Below the pieces are notes generated by a model. That model made no database searches. It was not told the DNA's origin and worked only from the letters and a program-made list of their open reading frames with translations. Position numbers and translations under genes: made by a program. Source: Acanthaster planci (lineage: Eukaryota; Echinodermata; Asteroidea; Valvatida; Acanthasteridae). Taken from it: DNA of 64,000 bases. The stretch lies in the NCBI RefSeq assembly GCF_001949145.1, contig NW_019091362.1, positions 8,728,517 to 8,792,516 on the forward strand, written 5' to 3'. This document shows, piece by piece, positions 52,301 through 61,300 of this stretch (positions within the stretch are counted from its first letter, which is position 1; the number at the start of each line of letters is the position of its first letter).

Positions 52301-55300
52301 AGCGAGTTGAAAGATGCACCAGATGATAGCGAAGGGAACATTTTGAGCCCACTAGAGAGCCCTAAATTTGTTCTAAATTAGTGGCCATACACCAACTGTA
52401 TCCCTATCAAACCCAACAAGATCTTATTTATGTGATAAACTAGGCGTGGAAAGTTAAGGGTTTAACAGTGAAGGCACCTCTTCATTTAGGAGGTTTGTTT
52501 TGGTAAGCACTTAAAGGGAAGAAATCTGTCCAACAAGTTGTTGAACTAGCATTTCCAACATTCTTCTGATCATGGAAGTACACAATGAGGAGAATGTAGA
52601 GGTTCATTTTCGTGTTATTTCCTTTTTCTGTTATTTCCAAACCCTTTTAGGCACGATGTCAAAAAGATTTTTATCGGCGAGCTGCCTCGGCTCCCCGCGG
52701 CACATTTTGCCAAGTCACCTGTCCACCCTCCACACGCGGCGCAGCGCGGCACCCAGACCAGTCTCCAGCTCATTAACCCTAACCCCCGAGGGTGTATGTA
52801 AAATCACATTGAGATGGGAGGATTTGGGACTGTAAATATCCCTATTGTGTGTTCGCTATTGTTAGGTTAACGAACAGCGTGAATAGGGAAATTCCTCTCT
52901 CACACAAGGTGCAGGGCGGCGCACTGATGCCCAATGTGAATTTCGGCCACAGAGCGAGTCCTGTGGAAGTGTGGGATCGAATTTCACGGTCTGAGTACAG
53001 TCGTTTTCCTATCTCCAGATCTGTTTTCAGCTCAAATAGACCTCCAATTCCAGTGCAATGTGGTCAGTACCCTGTGAGCCGGAGATGCGCGTACTACTAC
53101 AAAACTATTTCCAAGTTCGACGACATTAATGACGACACTCAAATATTTCAAATAATTTCCTGCTTGACCGTGTAAAATGTATATTCCTGGGAGGTAATGG
53201 GCCCAGTTGCCTTTTTAGGGGCTATGGCTTTTGATTGACAATGCCTGTCTCAGCATTTTTTTTTGTTTAAACCAAGACCACGTGTAGTTTTTTTTTCTCT
53301 GCCCCATCGCGTAATGATTCTTGGCATCCAACCCACCAAAATATTACTTAAACAGCATTTATATTTAAAACTACGGTGGTTTAATGTTTCTCCCTGCCCA
53401 CTGCANNNNNNNNNNNNNNNNNNNNNNNNNNNNNNNNNNNNNNNNNNNNNNNNNNNNNNNNNNNNNNNNNNNNNNNNNNNNNNNNNNNNNNNNNNNNNNN
53501 NNNNNNNNNNNNNNNNNNNNNNNNNNNNNNNNNNNNNNNNNNNNNNNNNNNNNNNNNNNNNNNNNNNNNNNNNNNNNNNNNNNNNNNNNNNNNNNNNNNN
53601 NNNNNNNNNNNNNNNNNNNNNNNNNNNNNNNNNNNNNNNNNNNNNNNNNNNNNNNNNNNNNNNNNNNNNNNNNNNNNNNNNNNNNNNNNNNNNNNNNNNN
53701 NNNNNNNNNNNNNNNNNNNNNNNNNNNNNNNNNNNNNNNNNNNNNNNNNNNNNNNNNNNNNNNNNNNNNNNNNNNNNNNNNNNNNNNNNNNNNNNNNNNN
53801 NNNNNNNNNNNNNNNNNNNNNNNNNNNNNNNNNNNNNNNNNNNNNNNNNNNNNNNNNNNNNNNAGTCAATCCGCCAAAAATAATCATCCTCCCCATCACA
53901 GCATATGTCTCTTCATGTACGTCTCTCTTCAGACTTGAAAAAAGTGAAATACAGAAATGTATTTAAAGCTTTGCAGTGGAAATGGGATTTCCGTCTTTGG
54001 AATAGATCACGAGCTTGCTTGATGAAGGTTTTTATTCCTAGAGAAAAAATTAAGCGTGGAAAGGAATTACGGGGTGAGAAATTATATACCACAGCTGGAT
54101 AGAAATTATCTAAGTCCTGCAAAACGTTCTCCAGGCAGGGATATAACATATTAAGTGTTAAGGAAGCTCTGGGAAATATTGAATTTGCTGAAACTTTTCT
54201 TGAGTCTGGGAAAATAATTTGAAAACAGGGATAAAATTTGAGGCGGGAAAATCATGATACTGAAGCCAGGAATAATTCATGAGCCATTTAAATATTAATA
54301 TTTTAAGTCTTGAGAATGTATTCTGAGTCCAGCGAAAGCTTTGAGTCTTGTGGAGAATATTGATAGTCAAATAAAACATAATTTCTGACGCAGGGAAAAA
54401 TATTGTGAGGCGGGAAGAAGTATTCTGAGGATGGAGATTTTTTTTTTTATACATGTATTCCTGGTTCTGGGATATTATGTTCTAAGTCTTTGGGAAAATA
54501 TTTTGAGTCTGAGAAAAGCTATTCCAAGTTCCTAAGTGTTGAGAAAACATTATTTAAAGGCTAAATCAAGCTAAAGTAAATCGAGCCTGGAAAAATATTC
54601 CGAGGCAGAGGAATCAATTTCAGCACGGCCAAAACCAATACTCAATGAATACATTCGGACCCTATGGTAATTTTGGTTTGTCTTCTCGCAATCAAAAGCG
54701 CCAACTCTACAGTAAGGGGATGTAATAATTGATGTCATTGTGACTGCAGAATTTCATTTCCGGCCATTGACTGACACTGCTTTAAATAGCTGACGGTAGA
54801 GGTAGTGGGCTTTCAAGTTTAACAACCAATGATAACTGAGAATATGTAGAGCTTATATATCGATTGGTTTCTGGTTTCTTGTTTGCATCTCGACGATTGG
54901 TATGTTGACAGTTGAGCGTGGAGGAGGGCGGTTGATGACGATGGTTTGATAAGCCAGGAGGGCAGTTTAAAGTCGGTACACAGATGCCTGGACAAAATTC
55001 AAAGATGCTTTTTTTTTCCAACAGAAAGAGAAAGCCTTTAATAGTGAAAATTGCTAGCATCGGATGAGTGTCTGTGATTCTGTCGGCGCACCACGGCTGC
55101 CTACAAGTATCCAGAGTGCAGTCATCCGTGAAAGCATTATGCAAATCTGTACCCTTTGTTATGCAGGAACACTAAGTAGGTCAGTCAGCTGGGGCATGCC
55201 GACCCTCAGCGCTGTGGAGTGCACCGCAGTGCGCCGATTAAAGTCTTTTTGACATCGTGCCTTAAAAACTGCTTGCTAATGACGCTGTGGCATTTGCTTA

Positions 55301-58300
55301 TTTGTTCAATACTCGTTTGTTTATTTCCCCCTCCCCTCCCCACCCCAGGAGAGCAACAGCAGCCCCATTTTCCAGGTCTTACCCGAGGTCTTGTGGCTGT
55401 TTTGCTGTATTACGACGGCCGTAGGAGTGTCATTAATGCCCTACAGCTTCTTATCCAATCTCGCAAAGGTTTGTCATGCACGTTAAAACCTTGGTGTTGC
55501 ACTGTCTAGCAGTGGCACAGAGACACTGGCAGTTTACAAGACATCTGGTCATTTTCATTTGATCACCTTGGTGAAACACGCTGTCCTATTAAACTTGTCA
55601 AATCAGGTCATTTGATTAACTTTTACTTTTCCGCATCCTTTCAGTACTCTGGAAGGTTTGAGAAGATTTTGGAGTATCGGCTTAGATATTAACCCTAACC
55701 CTGCCAGATGCAGGACAATGCATCAGGTAAAAAAAAGTCTGATGCACTTTGATGCACTGGGCAATCAACAGCAGCCGCACAAGCTGGCCATGCTGAGACA
55801 ACCAATAATGCCACTGTTAGATTTTGTGGTGATTGATAACCACCGACTCCCTGGCTGTTTGGCCTTGGGGAGAGTCGACCTGTTGGATCTTGTTACACTG
55901 GACAGGCAAGCCACTTTGGCACATGATGTGTCTGGCAGGGTTTGTAACCAAAGTGGGCTGGAGGGTTTGGGTTAACAATGTGGAGATGGCAAAGGAATGT
56001 GTTTTCTCAAAGTTCATTTGAATATCTTTTGGCTTGGATTAAGACTAGATCACTAAAGACAAGATTCGGAGAGACTTATTGGGACTAGTGAAAGACTGGA
56101 CAGTAGCCATGGCCTTTTAACGAGCATACTTAAAAAGGAATTTGATTAAAGCTCAAGTCGCATCTGAAAGCAGATGCAGTTAAAGTGACGTCAATCTCAT
56201 CTGTCACAGGCCGCACCTGGACTCTTGAGCTAGAGGATGAAGTCTCGGACTTGACCACCCGCTTCACGGATGAGCTCATCCGAGATGGTCTGATGCGTAA
56301 GATTCTCACACTCCTCTTAGAGACGGACGTCGAGAAACAGATGGACAAACTGGGCCAGGCCAGGGCACTAGGAGATGCCAGGCACAGGCATGAGGTCAGT
56401 TTTGGAGTTTTGAGGGACATGGTTCCTCATGTTATTACTGTAAATCTTTCGTCACAAAGCCATCTCTTGGAAACGAAGTGATCTCAGTTTTGCAGCTTAG
56501 AGAGAGAGACTCGGAATCGTTTGTGATTGCAATTTTTATTGGTTGAGAATCAGTCACGTGACAGGCCACAAAGACGTATGTACCCCACATGGTGCATTAC
56601 CTGATCTTGCCCAAGGTTGAAAGTGTCATATCCACTGTATTGGTATTGGCTTGACCTTGGTTAAAAGGTTGTACAGCCATGCTGGTACTGCGTTAATGTA
56701 ACTGTGAGATGTGCTGTGGAGGACAGTGAAGCACTATTTCTGCTATGTTCTTCATTTTGTTTACATTATTCACTTGTCTTTTTAACTGGGCCAGTTTTGC
56801 CATAATTACACCATCATAATGTCGGCAAATGACAGCAGGATGGTAGTTAAGAAGAGATTTTGTTATTGTTCCCAAAACGAGGTCAGATGTTTGATTTTCG
56901 AGCATTACAGCATCAGCAGAAAGAAACCTCCTGAACATTCTTTGTGAGAGTGTGAACACAGCAGTTTCTAACACTGCTTTGCTACAGGCACAGTCTTAAT
57001 GAGGGAGACTCTCAGTTTCAGATTTTACCCATAACAGAACTAACTCTCTGGAAAAATGGAATATCCCTGTAGTATGAGATTTGCCTCTTGAGAAAGTCCT
57101 CATTGTGTTTCCTATTGTTTGTATGTACATGGGGGTATTATATCTTGAACCTTTGCACAGAGCAAAAATGCAGGTTATAAATTGATTTGGCCTGAAGGAT
57201 GGATGTTGCTTTTACTTCCTTCCAATTGGTTTCTTAGGTGATGGAAATGTTGAAGGAGATCCGTTCCTCCCTGGCCGAGTGCCTCTTTGCCTGGGCCTGC
57301 CAGTCTGCACCCAGCCGGCAGGATGCGGGCCTGCTGATTGACCACCTCAGGCGGCACGCTGGCTTGGAAGCGGACGGCCGGCTCGATGGTGTCACCTTGT
57401 CCCTTCTGATGGCCTGCCTGTACTGCCTGGATGTGGGCGGGCTGACGGAGACCAGGCCTGAGGATCGAGACGGTACGGTCCTGAGTCATACTTGTGTCAG
57501 GTCAGGTTAAACAGGTCAAATCGACCCAAAACATGACAGACATAAAGTGAATCCAACTCAAATTGGTCTGTACTACTAAGTCCGACCTGGCCTGGCACGA
57601 ATTAAGGTGAAATTGACCCAAACTGAACCAACTGGATAAAGATACTAATGCAGAAACAAAACTTGAAAGAAATACACTTTTTTGCCTTGTTATTGAGCAT
57701 ATTGCTGTTCACATCTTGAAATGTACTTTACGAATGTAATTTTATCAGCAAATAATTGCATTGATTGCCAAATATTTTATTTCAAAAATGAATTGCAGAT
57801 AATTGATTAAATATCCAATGATTCAGAAAATGGCACATGCTTAACCTACAGGCCTACAAATCTTGCTGAATGGATATCATTGGAATTGACTATGCGTTTC
57901 CAAGGTTTTTTTCCACCAGGATGTCAGACTGTGTATAAATGCATGTAAATCAAAATGAAGAGCATGCTTCACTCTTTCCAATGTAAACTCAATAGTTTAA
58001 GTTATAAGGGTAAGATTTGTGAGGCTTTTCTTGATTTCAGGATTGTTTCTGTCAGGATTTATCCGATTTAAGCATTTGTCAAATGATCGCGTTTCAAATC
58101 TGCAAAAACTCTTGAGTTTACCGTCAAGGCGTTTTTGCGCATAAAAATTGCAATAGAACGCAAGAAATGGCAGGCATGCAGCTTTTCCTCGGATCAGCTG
58201 ATTTGAAAATGGAAAAACACTCGTACAGTCGTGTAAAGATTGGAATTTCCGCATGTTTTGTCAAACTCCAAGTTGCATGCCAGAAATGGGTATTTTAAAG

Positions 58301-61300
58301 TGTGCCCTTAGGCAGACAGATGTATACCATAAAACCTATGCTGCCAAAGGACCCTCAAGACCTCTGGTGATCATTTTGTGGATCTTTCACTTTCCTCCAA
58401 TCCTCCCCCCCGGCCGCAATTAAAAAGTTACAGTAGTCTGTAACACTCACATCATTTGATCCTACCCCCTTGGATCATTCCCCTACACCAGAGTTGACCA
58501 AGCAGCTGCCGGTCCTCAACGACGCAGAGTTCCTACCCGATCTCCATCAGATGATTGTCAAAGACGAGGCAGAGTGGGCGTGCCCAGGGATCGCAGCAGT
58601 GCTGCGCTTCGCGTGGGCCCTGATGCTGCGCAACGTAGCCCAACAGCCGGAAGTCGACGGTGAGTATGTTGGAATCACCATCAGGCATGGCACAAGTTTG
58701 CTGCCGAGACTCGCGCAGGACAGTTACCTACATCCAACCAACAAAACTGTATGAGACACAAAGCTCATTAAAGGGGTCCAGTAAGTTACTGTCACATTCA
58801 CCATGTTGCCCTGATGGTGCTGCATTTTCGCAAAGTTTTGAGCTCTGTATATTAAACAGGTTTTTCCTTCACATAAGTATATGAGCTAAAACTGGATTGA
58901 AACTATAGAGTGATTTCAGTTTTGAAGTAAAAATCAGTTACCAATTCAATGTCGAAACTGACAGGTACATGCAGATTTTGGTCAGTCCATTTTGTGCTAA
59001 AAAAGGGAGAAGCAACTTTGTAAGAAAATGAAGTGATTTCATTTTTTTCACTCAATTTGCAGCCTGCAGGCTGATTCACATGTATAAAATGTTATTTGTT
59101 GATTGTTTACACCATTGGGAAAACTCTGCTAACATGACGTTCTTTCTGTTACTGTGTTTTGTATCATCATCATCTAGGTGGACATTTAATTCGTAGTTGT
59201 GATGTTTTTTTTAATTTGTCCATTCCATGATGCATTCTTCTTTTCTCCTCGGTAAGATCTTGTATTCTGTCATCTGTTAAATTTGGGTCTATCATTTCCT
59301 ATCCATAAACACTAACCTCACAAGACAGCATTTACCTATCCCAAGGATTAGTTGGTTTTGTCGGTGGAGAAGGTTGTTCTTCAGGTCATTGCTTTTTCTT
59401 GATGCTACCTTGCCTCTTTTGCACCTGCAGCCATGCAGGACTTTATTGAGGAGGACGAGATGATAGTGGATGATGCCATGAAGGATAACGTCTTCCGATT
59501 TCTCACGGATGCCGTGGTGGCCTCGGGGAACTTCCACCAGTTGGTGAGAATTGGCCTCATGGACAAGTTGATTTCTGACAGAAGTGCCCTTTGCAATGAA
59601 GAAATTTCCTTTCCCCTTGAAGAACAAAGTTTCTGCCCTGTCTTGTGAAGATATCTGGTATTGAGATGGTTACTGCATTCACCACATGTTAGGGTGTACC
59701 ACATTAGGGACATCATTTGGTTACTGTTGGCCTTTTATGATCACTTAGTACAAGTCCATTACGGGAGACGAGAGCATGTGACCTTTTTATGCAAGCTAAA
59801 TGTCAGGTATCGTCTGCAGTCGGGCAGTATCTGCTACAAAATGTGCACAGAAAATTATGTTTCAATTTATTCAGATTGTTTTTCAACCTTATTTCCCCAT
59901 CATTCCTGAATGTTGATCATTTTTGAATCTGGTCGTCCCATTTTCTCCATGCAGGAGTTTTGCGCTCGGAGGCTTCATGGTCTGGTGACTGACTTCATAG
60001 TTCAGATGCCACTCAAGGTGGGAAAGACTCACTTTGAAAGAAGTTCAATTTTATATAAAAAACATTTTTAAGCTTTTATTATTGCCATTTGATAATTGCC
60101 TAAATTAGTGTCAACTTATTGCTTGATCAACTGTCAGCTTTGTTTCATTTCAGTTATAGTGCCACTTTATTATAGCAGCCACCTCTCTAAACTGGCCGCG
60201 TTAGTTGGTCCCAGTTTGATCCTCACTTAAACATACTGTAACCATGTCTTGCTATTGCGGCCACTGCATAATGCAGCCAGCGGCCAGCCCGGATGGAAGC
60301 ATTTGTGTACAATTACATTGCAGTAAAACCTTTGTACTCCGGCCTTAAAAATGAAGTGCACCCTCTATTGACTTTGAAATTCTCCCCGTTGTTTAGTTCC
60401 CAGACTATGTTGTATGTTATACAAATTAAACCGAGCGCGCAGACGAATATATTGTTCACTTTGCATGCCACGCGCAAGGTTGTCGCATCGTTTGTTGTAA
60501 ATGCGAAGTATTTGTGAGCTCATTTTTTATCGTTGATTTTGATTTGAAGTGTCACACTTGTGTGAAGTCTACATCATGAACAAAAGTTAAAAATGTATCC
60601 AGATTTCTTCTTGCCATTCTCGTGTCTTGGGAGCAAGAAATACCTTCAAAATAAAGTTTGTGCTTCAGACTGATACATTTTGTTAGCATTGTTAGTATCA
60701 CACGTACATGTATTATTCAACTAGAGACTTTATGTGTACATACAGTCGCACAAATGTGGGTTTGTACATGTACGTGTGTATAAACATCATGAGCATGTGC
60801 ACGTGTGCAGCCTCGCTATAGTGGCCACCTGCCCTAGTGGCCACAAACAGCCAGTACCGCAGGTGGCCACTATATATCAAGGTTACACCTGCTGGAGCAA
60901 GCAAGTTTTGTCTTGAATCCAAAACTAAAATCTGCTGTTTAAAGTACAAATTGCTTCACAAAAAGAACCTTCTGTGTCATTTTGATTGTATTACGACGAT
61001 GAAGACCTTCATTGAAATGTCGAGTTTTAGAGGGGTGGGAGAAACATTAAGCAACATGTTACATATGAAAGCTTGTAGATTCAAGCATCTTTGAGGTATG
61101 CATTTGCCAGTTGGCTGTTGATTATACGGCAGAAATTGAAGTTTGCAATTGACCATTTTCCCTCAGGTGAAGGATATGCGTAACCGTGGTGATGACGTGG
61201 GCCGTACCATCATGGCTTATGAGCTGGAAGGAGTGGAACCGCCTTCCACTCTACCCCGGCATTTTCAGGATTTCATGAAATTGGTGAGATCTCAAAAGAC

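Larger units (their letters stand above)
52213..55348 (+). other. NUP205 intron 3
   Basis: The longest intron seen here (3,136 bp as assembled). It holds a G+C-rich block (about 52665-52800) after an acceptor-like CCTTTTAG, the 458-N gap, and a long degenerate repeat array after the gap. The G+C-rich block has open frames in several phases but no match to Nup205, whose protein is continuous from exon 3 to exon 4 without it. Confidence 0.8.

Noticed and set aside
52665-52800. Extra NUP205 exon in intron 3 after an acceptor-like CCTTTTAG
   Set aside because: Nup205 is continuous from exon 3 to exon 4 without it, the frames do not resemble the family, and there is no clear donor in phase.
53263-53938. 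Three open frames of 172-206 codons
   Set aside because: They consist mostly of N from the assembly gap.
59544-59648. Extension of NUP205 exon 8 into the following open frame
   Set aside because: The residues after FHQL do not match Nup205, and a GTGAGA donor followed by exon 9 restores the conserved sequence.
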